Positions 1 through 7,113 of a DNA stretch of 9,399 nt are shown here, one piece after another; position 1 is the first letter of the stretch; each line of letters begins with the position of its first letter. The notes under the pieces were generated by a model. That model saw only the letters and a program-made list of their open reading frames with translations. It had not been told where the DNA came from and did not search any database. The translations under genes were made by a program, and so were the position numbers. The stretch is from an uncultured Synergistales bacterium. Its GTDB lineage: Bacteria; Synergistota; Synergistia; Synergistales; Aminobacteriaceae. The stretch spans positions 1-9,399 of the forward strand of contig CALFXN010000058.1 in NCBI GenBank assembly GCA_937957815.1, written 5' to 3'.

Positions 1-279
1 GAGAACCCGCGTCTCTCTGCCGGGAACGTCCACGCTGTTGTCGAAATACCGCTGAAAATCGCGCTTCCCTTCGGGACTCCGCTTTCCGATGATCGTTCCG
101 AAGGACAATCCCCGAGGGTACGCGGGGATGAAGGCCTCCGGAAAGAGAACAATTCTCGCCCCACTCTCCGCCGCCGCCGCAATCAACGCGACGGCCTTTT
201 CGAGCGTCGCCGGCTTATCCATGAGCACCGGTGCGGCCTGGACGACGGCGACCTTCACCATATTCCCGTTTTCCGGCAA
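1..279 (-). CDS. Nitrilase-family carbon-nitrogen hydrolase, N-terminal part (runs off the left edge)
   Basis: The minus-strand reading gives MVKVAVVQAAPVLMDKPATL from the ATG at 261, then a helix rich in Ala and the strand RIVLFPEAFIPAYPRG. This is the start of the nitrilase superfamily alpha-beta-beta-alpha fold. The Glu in LFPEAF (residue 42 counted from the ATG at 261) matches the catalytic glutamate of the Glu-Lys-Cys triad. The PRGLSFG and DVPG segments resemble true nitrilases (nitrile to acid plus ammonia) more than amidases, but the Lys and Cys lie outside the window, so the substrate is open. The start is ambiguous. A TTG at 279 has AGGGAGGGG six bases upstream, while the ATG codons at 261 and 303 are in frame but poorly served. 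The first gene is divergent from the plus-strand genes that follow. Confidence 0.88.
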   Translation of the reverse strand, partial: MPENGNMVKVAVVQAAPVLMDKPATLEKAVALIAAAAESGARIVLFPEAFIPAYPRGLSFGTIIGKRSPEGKRDFQRYFDNSVDVPGRETRVL

Positions 280-655
280 TCGATTCCCCTCCCTTTCAGA
301 CATTTGGATTATCCCAGATATGTGCCGGGGCTGCATTCGTTCTTTCGAAAATATCCTCGCGGCTTTATCAGCTTCAGGAGGCGACACGTTTCCCGTACTG
401 GAAGCGCGTGTGATTGCCCTCCATCCCAAAAGACCATCCGTCCCGGGATAATTCATATGCGAAAAAAAACATTGCAGAACATAAAAGATTTGCAAATACA
501 GCCAAGTGCCCGGCTGCTATAATCGGAATGGTATTCCTGACACGAGGCAAACAAGGTCACTGACGGACAGAAGTGGTCATGAAGAATCGATCTCCTGCCT
601 CGCCCGGACTTTCGCTTGCGGGATAAGCACATGTCGAACAATTTTTGGAGGTCTC
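280..655. other. Intergenic stretch between divergent genes
   Basis: No convincing gene is visible. On the minus strand a GATAAT hexamer lies at about 309-314, just upstream of the nitrilase starts, with no good -35. A run of eight A residues lies near 463-471. The plus-strand extended -10 promoter is listed separately. A 15-codon frame from the ATG at 579 (MKNRSPASPGLSLAG) ends before the GNAT relic. It has no strong ribosome binding site and I do not call it a gene. Confidence 0.4.
515..523 (+). promoter_or_regulatory. Extended -10 promoter
   Basis: TGCTATAAT is a perfect TATAAT preceded by TG one base upstream, the extended -10 form that can work without a good -35. No recognisable -35 sits 16-18 bases upstream. 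Transcription would begin near 530 and read the GNAT relic and then the methyltransferase. The call is sequence pattern only. Confidence 0.5.
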
Positions 656-904
656 ATGCCCGAATTCACGACAAGACATGCGAGCGCAAACAATCGAAAT
701 GCCGTTCTCGAACTTCTGAGAAATGCCGCCGTCTGGCTCAACGATCGCCATATCGACTATTGGCAGAATTGGCACACGCCCCCTAAACTCCATCTTGATT
801 GGATTATCCATTTACGAATGTCGTGAAACGCGTTCGATGCAATCAGCCGCCGGCAGCTTCGTCATTTTCAGATATCAGGGTGAGAGCCCCGAAAGGAGAT
901 ATCG
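656..904 (+). pseudogene. Decayed GNAT-type acetyltransferase fragment
   Basis: A GGAGG lies four bases before the ATG at 656. The frame reads MPEFTTRHASANNRNAVLEL, then WLNDRHIDYWQNW and LHLDWI, and stops at 824-826 after 56 residues. The pattern of a helix followed by WLxxRxIxYWQNW is the N-terminal part of a small GNAT acyl-CoA N-acyltransferase family. A second piece, SAAGSFVIFRYQGESPE, lies just downstream in a different frame and resembles the next beta-strands of the same fold. The frame is therefore broken near 820 and the C-terminal acetyl-CoA-binding half (RxxGxG/A) is absent, apparently replaced by the methyltransferase gene. Homology is by motif recognition only. The frame might still be translated as a short peptide. 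Confidence 0.55.
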
Positions 905-1648
905 ATGGACAATCTTATGTTTGAGATTTTTGAGGATTTGCCTCGTCAGGGGCCAGGCGATTACGAATCGACAAAAAAGGCTTTTCTCATGCTTGAGGGC
1001 TTGCCGAAAGACCCAGAGATATTGGATGTCGGCTGCGGCGTGGGAAAACAGACACTTGCCCTGGCCGGACTGATTTCGGGGAGGATCATCGCCGTCGACA
1101 ATCACGAGCCCTTTCTGGCGCAACTTCGCGAAAAGGTTCGTTCGGGGAAATATGATGCCGTGGTCCAAACGCATCAGGGTGACATGGCTGCCCTGGATTT
1201 TCCCGCGGGAAGTTTCGACGTGATATGGTCTGAAGGCGCCGCGTATATCATGGGATTTGCCAATGCGCTCGAAAAATGGCGACCTCTTCTTCGGCCAGCC
1301 GGCAGCATGGTTATCAGCGAAATCGTATGGTTCGAGAAGGAACCTCCCCGGGAAGTATCAGAATACTGGGCCAATGAAGTACCCGACATGAAGTATTTCG
1401 AAGATAATTTCCCCGTGATCGCCCGGGCAGGATATTCGGTTGTAGGATACTTCCCACTGCCGAGCGAGTCGTGGTGGTCCGATTACTATCATCCGCTTGA
1501 AAAGAAGCTGGCTGAGATGCGCACCACGTATCGCGACGATACCGAGGCGCAGGGATTGCTGGATTCATTTCAGACCGAAATGGAAATGCACAGGAAATAT
1601 TCGCCGTATTTCGGTTACGGTTTCTACGTGATGAGGAGGAACGATTGA
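905..1648 (+). CDS. Class I SAM-dependent methyltransferase
   Basis: This 247-residue protein starts at an ATG with AAGGAG six bases upstream, so the start is well fixed. It shows the Rossmann-like methyltransferase motifs in order: motif I ILDVGCGVGKQT (residues 39-50, SAM binding), the acidic end of beta2 at Asp65 in IIAVDNH, QGDMAALDFP (91-100) for the adenine side, and FDVIWSEGAAY (104-114) as motif IV, followed by LRPAGSMVISE. The C-terminal ~100 residues are Trp/Tyr-rich and probably form a substrate cap. Length fits stand-alone small-molecule methyltransferases of the Methyltransf_11/25 type. Nothing identifies the substrate. It follows the GNAT relic directly and probably shares its transcript from the promoter near 515. 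I see no terminator after it. Confidence 0.9.
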   Translation: MDNLMFEIFEDLPRQGPGDYESTKKAFLMLEGLPKDPEILDVGCGVGKQTLALAGLISGRIIAVDNHEPFLAQLREKVRSGKYDAVVQTHQGDMAALDFPAGSFDVIWSEGAAYIMGFANALEKWRPLLRPAGSMVISEIVWFEKEPPREVSEYWANEVPDMKYFEDNFPVIARAGYSVVGYFPLPSESWWSDYYHPLEKKLAEMRTTYRDDTEAQGLLDSFQTEMEMHRKYSPYFGYGFYVMRRND

Positions 1649-1834
1649 TTCGGCTGCAACCTCATCAATCGAACGGCTGTCGAAGATATGCCGGCGCTTG
1701 TCATCGGCGCCGTGTCCGAAATGCGAATGGGTCTCGAGGCGTCGCATCGCCAATTCGCAGCATGGAGGACCGACATATGAACGTACGTGCGGCACCTGGT
1801 TCGAACCGAGCAACGCATACGAGCGAGATCGACG
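1649..1834. other. Gap between methyltransferase and YoaP-like gene, possible gene debris
   Basis: One plus-strand frame is open from 1649 to a TGA at 1778-1780 and includes MPALVIGAVSEMRMGLEASH from an ATG at 1688. It continues after the stop in the same frame straight into the YoaP-like gene. It has no ribosome binding site and I recognise no family. It may be non-coding or the remnant of a lost gene. Confidence 0.3.
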
Positions 1835-2593
1835 ATGTGTAGGGCGAAGATCCTCGACGTGACCGCAGACACCGTCGACAAGACCGGCTTCTTCTGCTTC
1901 ATGAGCAAGAGAAAAGCCGAAGGGTATCGGCGCAAGCTGCTGTGGCTCAAGGACCGCTTCGCGGAAGGACTGCACATCAGGATGCTCGCCTTGCCCGAAC
2001 GTGGCTTCATCGAGTACGTTCCCGGCGAGCACGCATGGCGTGCGGTCCATGCCGACGGATATTTGTTCGTTCATTGCCTGTGGGTTGTCGGGAAAAGCAA
2101 AGGCAACGGGTATGCCGGCGCGCTTCTCGACGCCTGCATCGAGGACGCCCGCAAACGCGGAATGAATGGCGTCGCCGCGGTGGCCAGCGAAAAGGTATGG
2201 CTGGCGGACCGAAGGATTTTCGACAAGCACGGATTCGAATGCGTCGATACGGCGCCGCCGGCCTTTTCGCTGATGGTCAAAACGTTCGGCGACCATCCGT
2301 CCCCGTCCTTCGCCGGAGGGTGGGAGAAAAAGGCGGAGTCCTTCGGGAAAGGGCTGACCGTCGTGCGGTCGGATCAATGCCCGTATGTCGTGGACGCCAC
2401 CGATATCGCCATGGGCGCAGCCGCGAAAGCCGGAATCGAGAGTCGGATCGTCGACCTCAGGAGCCGCGATGACGTCATGCGCTTGTCCCCGTCGGCATAC
2501 GGAGTCTTCGCACTCGTTCTCGACGGGAAGCTCCTGAGCTACCACTACCTGCTCGAAAAAGACCTTCTGCCGTTGCTGACACGCGAGGCGTGA
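1835..2593 (+). CDS. yoaP: YoaP-like GNAT N-acetyltransferase
   Basis: The protein is 252 residues, almost the same length as Bacillus subtilis YoaP. The N-terminal half is a GNAT domain. It contains TGFFCFMSKRKAEGYRRKL (residues 17-35), RGFIEYVPGEHAWRAV (56-71), and the acetyl-CoA loop VVGKSKGNGYAGALLDAC (84-101), which is the family's V-x4-Q/R-x-x-G-x-G/A site with KSKGNGYA. The C-terminal part from about residue 145 (SFAGGWE, then TVVRSDQCPY) matches the YoaP-specific domain, which has a thioredoxin-like flavour but only one Cys in the QCPY turn. The biochemical substrate is not established to my knowledge. The ATG at 1835 is chosen because the KILDVT segment that follows aligns with the start of family members. 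A GTG at 1859 and an upstream GTG at 1787 are alternatives, and none has a strong ribosome binding site. Confidence 0.87.
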   Translation: MCRAKILDVTADTVDKTGFFCFMSKRKAEGYRRKLLWLKDRFAEGLHIRMLALPERGFIEYVPGEHAWRAVHADGYLFVHCLWVVGKSKGNGYAGALLDACIEDARKRGMNGVAAVASEKVWLADRRIFDKHGFECVDTAPPAFSLMVKTFGDHPSPSFAGGWEKKAESFGKGLTVVRSDQCPYVVDATDIAMGAAAKAGIESRIVDLRSRDDVMRLSPSAYGVFALVLDGKLLSYHYLLEKDLLPLLTREA

Positions 2594-2645
2594 GACAACG
2601 GACGTCGCGGCCGCGCCGGGCGACCAAGGCGCTATGGCCGGAGCA

Positions 2646-2780
2646 TCATTTCGGATACTGCTCCATGAGCGCAAGACACGTCTCGGTCAGAAGCACGATC
2701 TCTCCGCTGGTCTCGACGAAGCCACCCTCTTTCGGATCAGAGGCAACGCGACCTGCCTGGTACAAGGGCGCTTTGCACCG
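2646..2780 (-). pseudogene. C-terminal relic of an unrecognised protein
   Basis: On the minus strand an open frame ends at a TGA (2646-2648) and reads RCKAPLYQAGRVASDPKEGG, then FVETSGEIVLLTETCLALMEQYPK. The composition (alternating hydrophobic strand, amphipathic terminal helix, plausible codon choice) looks like the true C-terminus of a protein rather than an antisense shadow, since no gene overlaps it. An in-frame stop at 2781-2783 cuts it off upstream, and no ATG start with a ribosome binding site is present. The bases further upstream hold no clear continuation in another frame. I do not recognise the family. It could also be chance. Confidence 0.35.
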
Positions 2781-2983
2781 TCAAGCCTACGACTAAAAGT
2801 CTTTCTGTCCCGCTGGCAACAAGTGGCGAATCAGCAGACCGGAATGTTGCGCTCCCCCGCGGGATGTTCCGAAAGTTCACCTGTGGATACGTCACGGGCA
2901 TGGATTTTGAACATCGATCACGAGCGACGCGCGTCGTATCGAGCATCGTCCTTTCAGCGGCGGGTCGGAGTCCGTCGTACGGA

Positions 2984-2997
2984 GTATTATATAATAC
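2984..2997 (+). promoter_or_regulatory. Palindromic -10 region and candidate operator before the GntR gene
   Basis: GTATTATATAATAC is a perfect 14-bp palindrome in otherwise GC-rich sequence, and it contains TATAAT at 2990-2995, about 90 bases before the regulator's start. A symmetric site over the -10 is the usual arrangement for autorepression. The -35 region is poor. Because the palindrome reads the same on both strands, a promoter in either direction is possible. Confidence 0.45.
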
Positions 2998-3081
2998 ACT
3001 GCCGGCGCAACGGCCTATCCGCGATGAAGCGTTTGCGCGAAAGCGACGGGAGCGGATGGATACGAGGGGAATGAAGAGACG

Positions 3082-3873
3082 ATGGACGAAACGTGTATGT
3101 TCGTGACGCGAACCGGGGAAAAAAACGAAACCTCGATGCGTTGTCCGGAAGTGGATCCCTTTGCTGAGATAGCTCGGCAAACGACTCAAGGATACGCGGA
3201 CAAACTTCTCGAACAGCTGAGAGACATGATCGTCGGGGGAAAGCTGCCTGCGGGTTACGTGTTTCCCAACGAAAACACGCTCTGCGCGCGACTGGCCGTC
3301 GGGCGCAGTACGCTCAGGGAGGCATACAAGGTTCTGGACGCTTTGGGATACATCACGCGCACCAAGAACGGAACCGTCGTCAACGACGTGGAGAGGTTGG
3401 CACTCGACGGGGCGTTCGGAACAATGCTGGAACTGTCGCAATGCCACGAACTCATAGAGCTCATTTTGCTGCTCGAACCTCAGGCCGCCGGGATGGCGGC
3501 GACCCGCGCGACAACCGCAGAGCTGGAATCGATCCGGGAATGCCTCGAGTTCTGCGAAGGCTGTGCGGGGAATCTCGCGGACCTCGAGGTCTGTAACCGT
3601 ACGTTTCACGCCCGGGTGCGGCGCGCGGCCCACAATCGACTCGTAACGAGCGCGATCAGCGCGTCGTTCGAAGCGTTCGAGCGCTGCATCATAAGGAACG
3701 TCTACAGACCAGGGCTGAGCGTCGAGGCTTTTATCGAATCTTGTTTGCATCAGCATCGGAAACTCTATGAAGCACTTGAGAAGCGCGACAGCCGATGCGC
3801 CGAGGAAGTGGCCAGAAATCACCTAGAATGTGATGTCGATCGCGTGCGACGCCTTTTGGCCGAAAAAACGTAA
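3082..3873 (+). CDS. GntR-family transcriptional regulator, FadR/FCD subfamily
   Basis: The 263-residue protein has an N-terminal winged helix-turn-helix (about residues 38-101). It includes the typical LLEQLRDMIVGGKLPAGYVFP entry, the recognition segment LAVGRSTLREAYKVLDALGYI and the wing TKNGTVV. The rest is an all-helical FCD effector domain. Of the usual metal-binding Asp and three His, the His residues appear at H176 (FHARV), H225 (HRKLYEAL) and H247 (ARNHLE). The Asp position seems to be N172. Effectors of this family are typically small carboxylates or amino acids. The gene converges on the proline racemase operon and is its likely local regulator. ATG codons at 3082, 3100 and 3136 are possible starts and none has a strong ribosome binding site; the longest is listed. 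Confidence 0.88.
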   Translation: MDETCMFVTRTGEKNETSMRCPEVDPFAEIARQTTQGYADKLLEQLRDMIVGGKLPAGYVFPNENTLCARLAVGRSTLREAYKVLDALGYITRTKNGTVVNDVERLALDGAFGTMLELSQCHELIELILLLEPQAAGMAATRATTAELESIRECLEFCEGCAGNLADLEVCNRTFHARVRRAAHNRLVTSAISASFEAFERCIIRNVYRPGLSVEAFIESCLHQHRKLYEALEKRDSRCAEEVARNHLECDVDRVRRLLAEKT

Positions 3874-3878
3874 AAACG

Positions 3879-3916
3879 CGACGCGGTTCCCCGTGGGCGA
3901 GTGGGGAACCGCGTCG
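3879..3916 (-). terminator. Terminator of the proline racemase operon
   Basis: A perfect 14-bp stem (3879-3892 with 3903-3916) encloses a 10-base loop. Reading on the minus strand, the stem is followed after two bases by TTTTT, ACG and TTTTTT, so it is a rho-independent terminator for the operon that stops at 3950. It begins six bases after the GntR stop codon. The plus side lacks a T-run, so it may only weakly terminate or protect the GntR transcript. Confidence 0.85.
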
Positions 3917-3949
3917 ACTATTCCACGTAGAATTCGCTCGTCCTTGCAA

Positions 3950-4960
3950 TCACTCCTGCAACTGAAAGCCGCACTGAAGAGGATCCTCTTCATCGAGCAC
4001 CAACCGATTGAATCCCGTGATGAACGCGCTTCCCGTGATTTCTGGAACGATCGCCGAATACGGACCCACCGTTGTCTTTTCCACGGCCCGCGCCGTGAAC
4101 TTCGTTCGGAAGACACTTTCATGCACGAAATCCTCGTTCAGACCAAGCTGCCTCTTCGCGACCAGAGCAGCTACTTTCGCGCACGTGCCCGTCCCGCACG
4201 GAGATCGATCCACCTCACCGTGTCCCAGAACGACTATATTCTGACAGTCCGCACCCGCGCTCTTCGGAGGCCCGAAAACCTCCACGAGCTCCACCGATTC
4301 GATGGGCAGCTCGGGATGCCGTACCGCTACCTGTTCGTTAAGGCGTTTCATGAGGGTCAACGCCTTCGGAACGATCTCCGGAATCGTTTGCGGGCTGATA
4401 TCGCCCACTTTCAGGGCCTTGTCTTCGACGAGCGCGAAGAAGTTGCCGCCGAACGCGATGTCGCATGGCACGCTTCCGATCTCGTCCACGTCCACGCGGA
4501 CATCTTCCCTATACAAAAACGCGGGCACGTTTCGAAACGACACTTCCTTCGCGCACGCGTTCTCGACACGGACACGGACGTGGACGGGGCCGACGGGAGC
4601 TTCGAGCAGCAGATCCGTGTACGGCTCCGTCACCGGCACCATGCCCGTCTCGACCAGCGCCGTAGCGACGCCGATAGTTCCGTGACCGCACATGTTGAGG
4701 CATCCTGCTCCGTCAATGAAGATCATCCCGTACGCCGCCTCGGCATCGAACGGTTCCGTCAGCACCGCACCGAACATATCCGCGTGCCCTCTCGGCTCGT
4801 GCATGACCAACCTGCGAAGCTGGTCACAATGGTCCATGAGATACTGCTTTTTCTCGAGCACGCTCCGTCCGCGCAACACGGGCATTCCCCCGGTAATGAT
4901 CCGGGTCGCCTGCCCCGCCGTATGTGTGTCGATGGCACAAATGCTCTTCGTGAGATTCAT
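3950..4960 (-). CDS. prdF: Proline racemase
   Basis: This 336-residue enzyme interconverts L- and D-proline by a two-base cysteine mechanism without a cofactor. Both catalytic cysteines are visible, Cys91 in LNMCGHGTIG and Cys255 in DRSPCGTGT. This argues against the trans-3-hydroxyproline dehydratase branch, where one Cys is replaced. Further family signatures are AIDTHTAGQATRI (9-21), EPRGHADMFG (55-64), FRNVPAFLY (142-150), IAFGGNFFA (168-176), EITGSAFITGF (307-317) and the end EDPLQCGF. The sequence resembles clostridial PrdF-type racemases along its whole length, but a 4-hydroxyproline epimerase activity cannot be excluded by eye. It is the last gene of the operon, 41 bases after proC, with only a weak ribosome binding site (GGCGG). 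Confidence 0.93.
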   Translation of the reverse strand: MNLTKSICAIDTHTAGQATRIITGGMPVLRGRSVLEKKQYLMDHCDQLRRLVMHEPRGHADMFGAVLTEPFDAEAAYGMIFIDGAGCLNMCGHGTIGVATALVETGMVPVTEPYTDLLLEAPVGPVHVRVRVENACAKEVSFRNVPAFLYREDVRVDVDEIGSVPCDIAFGGNFFALVEDKALKVGDISPQTIPEIVPKALTLMKRLNEQVAVRHPELPIESVELVEVFGPPKSAGADCQNIVVLGHGEVDRSPCGTGTCAKVAALVAKRQLGLNEDFVHESVFRTKFTARAVEKTTVGPYSAIVPEITGSAFITGFNRLVLDEEDPLQCGFQLQE

Positions 4961-5001
4961 GGCTTACCGCCAGTTCCGGGAAACCGGCCCGCCCGGCTCC
5001 G

Positions 5002-5808
5002 TTACGACAGTTCCCTGGCGCGTTCCACGGCCGACTTCACGCAGGACATGACCACGCCGTGAATCCCCGATTCCGCAAGGACGTGTATCCCGTCGATGGT
5101 GACCCCAGCGGGAGATGTCATCGCGTCGATGATCTGATACGGGTGCTTCCCCGTCCTCTGCAACATTACGGCCGAGCCGATCATGTTCTCGATCGCAATC
5201 GCGGCCGAATCCGCGCGGGAGAAGCCCGACTGCACCCCAGCGTCGATCATTCCCGTCAGGAAGTGCAGGACGTACGCGGGACCTGCGCAACCGTACGCCG
5301 TGAACTCGTCGAACAGTCGCTCAGGTATGAACATTGTCTGTCCGAGTGCGCCCATCATCGCGGCGATGTCTTCCTTGTCCTTCGCGTTGATCTTGTCGTT
5401 GATGCAGACGCCGCTGTAACCGTGACGGGCTTCTATCAGAACGTTGGGCATCACGCGGGCGATACGCCGCTCGGCGCCCATGCGTTCGGCCATCCGGTCG
5501 AGCGTGAGCCCCGCGCAGATCGAAACGATGAGTGCGTCGGCGTTGCCGTGCGCTCGTATCCGCTCCATCACGACGTCCGCGTCCTGCGGCCGGACCGCCA
5601 CGAAAATCAGCTCCGCTTCGGCCATGGCCACGGCGACGTCGTTCACGGGAGAAACACCGTACGTGTCGTGGAGATGCCGCATCCGCTCCTCGAGCACGTC
5701 ATACACGTGGATGCTCTCGGGCACCATCACCTTGTTCGCTATCTGACCTCGGATGATTCCCTCGGCCATATTGCCGCCGCCGATAAATACAACGGACTTC
5801 CCTATCAT
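5002..5808 (-). CDS. proC: Pyrroline-5-carboxylate reductase
   Basis: The 268-residue product has the usual ProC length. It catalyses NAD(P)H-dependent reduction of 1-pyrroline-5-carboxylate to L-proline, and the reverse is conceivable in catabolism. The N-terminal Rossmann signature is VVFIGGGNMAEGIIRG (residues 6-21), followed by FVAVRPQ (69-75), ICAGLT (97-102) and RVMPN (118-122). The C-terminal dimerisation/active-site domain begins at GCAGPAYVLHFLTGMIDAGV (173-192) and includes AMTSPAGVTIDG (229-240). Most ProC enzymes have SPGGTT or SPAGTT there, so the Val at position 236 is a small oddity. The ATG at 5808 has AAGGAG about ten bases upstream. The gene lies 26 bases after the permease and before the racemase, so the three are one operon. 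Confidence 0.92.
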   Translation of the reverse strand: MIGKSVVFIGGGNMAEGIIRGQIANKVMVPESIHVYDVLEERMRHLHDTYGVSPVNDVAVAMAEAELIFVAVRPQDADVVMERIRAHGNADALIVSICAGLTLDRMAERMGAERRIARVMPNVLIEARHGYSGVCINDKINAKDKEDIAAMMGALGQTMFIPERLFDEFTAYGCAGPAYVLHFLTGMIDAGVQSGFSRADSAAIAIENMIGSAVMLQRTGKHPYQIIDAMTSPAGVTIDGIHVLAESGIHGVVMSCVKSAVERARELS

Positions 5809-5834
5809 TGTCACCTTCTCCTTTCCATCGCGCG

Positions 5835-6740
5835 TCACGCACGTTTCACGCCGGACTCGGCGTGGGCGCTTCGCACCTTCAGACTCGCAAGCTCTCCCGA
5901 AAGCAGGCTGAACGAAGCGAAAACGATCACCACGAAAACGACCCATTTGATGTAGTACACATTCATGTCCTTGATCAGATACGCGGCGATGAACACGCCG
6001 AGCGTTCCGAAGATCGCGAACCAGAAGGTCGGTTTCCGTGCGTAGTTCTGCAGGCGCACGAATTCCGAAGATCCCACGGCGATCGAAAACGTGCATGCGC
6101 CCATCATGATGGGAAACGCCACGCGCGGGCTCAAACCCAGCGCGTAGATGGTGGCCATCGTCGGCGCGTAGGAACCGATGCCGATGTTGTTAAGCGCACC
6201 GTAGACGAACAAGGCACCTATCGCGATGAGCAGGCGGGGTCCTCGCAGGCTCGTGAGGGTTCCATCGGAAGGCAGGATGGATATCTGACCGAGGAAGACG
6301 AAGAGGGCGGCTATCGCAAGACCGATCCCCATCGCCCAGCGAATCGTGGAAGCGGGCAGTTTTGCAACGATCCGCGGACTGAAAACCGATCCGATGGTTT
6401 GCGCGAGGATCAACACCACCAGCGTGAGAAAATCGCACTGAATAGCGGTGATGTAGATCAGCGCCATGAACATCAACGGAATCGTGCACTCCGTATTGAG
6501 CGTCGGCGGGATCAGGCGATCCTCTATATATCCTGTCTTGCGGTAGACGACCGTGTTGATCGCGTAATCCGAAACGCCGAACGTCGCGCCAATCATCGTG
6601 ATGAAACCAAGAACGATATAAAACAGGTTGCTGCCCTTTTCCGCGAACGTTTCCTCCCTATGCTTCAAAAAATCCACGACGAAGCGAACGATAAAAAGGA
6701 GATTGATCAGCACGATCGATACCAGCAACGCTGTAATCAC
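5835..6740 (-). CDS. TauE/SafE-like multi-pass membrane transporter
   Basis: This 301-residue protein is strongly hydrophobic, with about eight or nine predicted membrane helices. They include ALLVSIVLINLLFIVRFVV at the N-terminus, FYIVLGFITMIGATFGVSDY, FLTLVVLILAQTIGSVF, LLIAIGALFVYGALNNIGIG and KWVVFVVIVFASFSLL near the C-terminus. The GFITMIGATFGVSDYA and GALNNIGIGSYAPTMA segments form an internal repeat-like pair of glycine-rich loops typical of TauE/SafE (DUF81) permeases, which export or import small organic or sulfur anions. The start is GTG at 6740 with AGGAGG six to seven bases upstream. As first gene of the operon with proC and the racemase, it may carry proline, a derivative or a co-metabolite. 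That is inference from position only. Confidence 0.8.
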   Translation of the reverse strand: MITALLVSIVLINLLFIVRFVVDFLKHREETFAEKGSNLFYIVLGFITMIGATFGVSDYAINTVVYRKTGYIEDRLIPPTLNTECTIPLMFMALIYITAIQCDFLTLVVLILAQTIGSVFSPRIVAKLPASTIRWAMGIGLAIAALFVFLGQISILPSDGTLTSLRGPRLLIAIGALFVYGALNNIGIGSYAPTMATIYALGLSPRVAFPIMMGACTFSIAVGSSEFVRLQNYARKPTFWFAIFGTLGVFIAAYLIKDMNVYYIKWVVFVVIVFASFSLLSGELASLKVRSAHAESGVKRA

Positions 6741-6769
6741 GGTATCCCTCCTATGCGGGTATATTCACA

Positions 6770-6788
6770 TATGTTGTCTGACAACATA
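6770..6788 (-). promoter_or_regulatory. Palindromic operator of the proline operon
   Basis: TATGTTGTC, a central T, and GACAACATA make a perfect 19-bp inverted repeat. It starts 29 bases upstream of the permease GTG and overlaps the expected transcription start of the promoter at 6792-6820. A symmetric TTGTC/GACAA site of this size fits a dimeric winged-helix regulator such as the GntR/FCD protein encoded in the same module. Binding here would block transcription. Which protein binds is inference. Confidence 0.72.
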
Positions 6789-6791
6789 CAT

Positions 6792-6820
6792 ATGGTACAT
6801 CTGTGAAATACTCTTGTCAA
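6792..6820 (-). promoter_or_regulatory. Promoter of the permease-proC-racemase operon
   Basis: On the minus strand a perfect TTGACA (6820 to 6815) is followed by 17 bases and TACCAT (6797 to 6792), which keeps the key T, A and final T of the -10. Transcription would start near 6785, inside the palindrome. This is a sigma-70-type promoter by pattern. Confidence 0.65.
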
Positions 6821-7113
6821 GAGAGACGTGATATGGCACGTCGTGGACTGGTATCCGCAGGGTGGTTTTGATAATCTAAAAACTGACCACTTGGGGGTGG
6901 AACGCACGAAACCTGAGAACCGGCGGGGAAAGAATACCCAATCTTACGGAAGCGATTTTCCGATCTCCGGGCGTAATATAAAAGAAAGCGTGTAGAAGCA
7001 ATGAAGGGTTTATCGGGTGCCTTCGCAGTATCAGGACGAAATACGACATTTCTCGGCAAAAACCGTACATTGATTTGACATGCGAGGTCAGCATTTATCG
7101 AATCTTGACAAGC

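Larger units (their letters stand above)
2594..3081. other. Gene-poor stretch before the GntR regulator
   Basis: This ~490-base gap carries no complete gene on either strand. It holds a minus-strand protein relic (2646-2780) and an AT-rich palindromic promoter region (2984-2997), both listed separately. A 5-bp GC hairpin at 2604-2624 lacks a T-run. Confidence 0.45.

Noticed and set aside
1798..1807. GGTTCGAACC, similar to a tRNA T-loop/B box
   Set aside because: The flanking bases do not form a T-stem on either strand, and no acceptor or anticodon arm fits upstream.
2604..2624. Hairpin GTCGC/GCGAC after the YoaP-like gene
   Set aside because: The stem is only 5 bp and no T-run follows on either strand, so it is not a convincing terminator.
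1565..2674. Long minus-strand open frame (369 codons)
   Set aside because: It is antisense to the YoaP-like gene and the gap before it; it shows no family motifs and is an effect of high GC in codon position three.
2737..3822. Long minus-strand open frame (361 codons)
   Set aside because: It is antisense to the GntR regulator, which has clear domains; the antisense product has shadow-like Arg/His/Ser-rich composition.
3830..5062. Long plus-strand open frame (410 codons)
   Set aside because: It is antisense to the proline racemase, whose catalytic motifs are unmistakable.
5059..6806. Two long plus-strand open frames opposite proC and the permease
   Set aside because: They are Arg/His/Asp-rich shadows of proven genes, with no recognisable domain.
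7075..7080. TTGACA on the plus strand in the gene-free stretch
   Set aside because: No acceptable -10 lies at 15-18 bases, and no gene follows on that strand.
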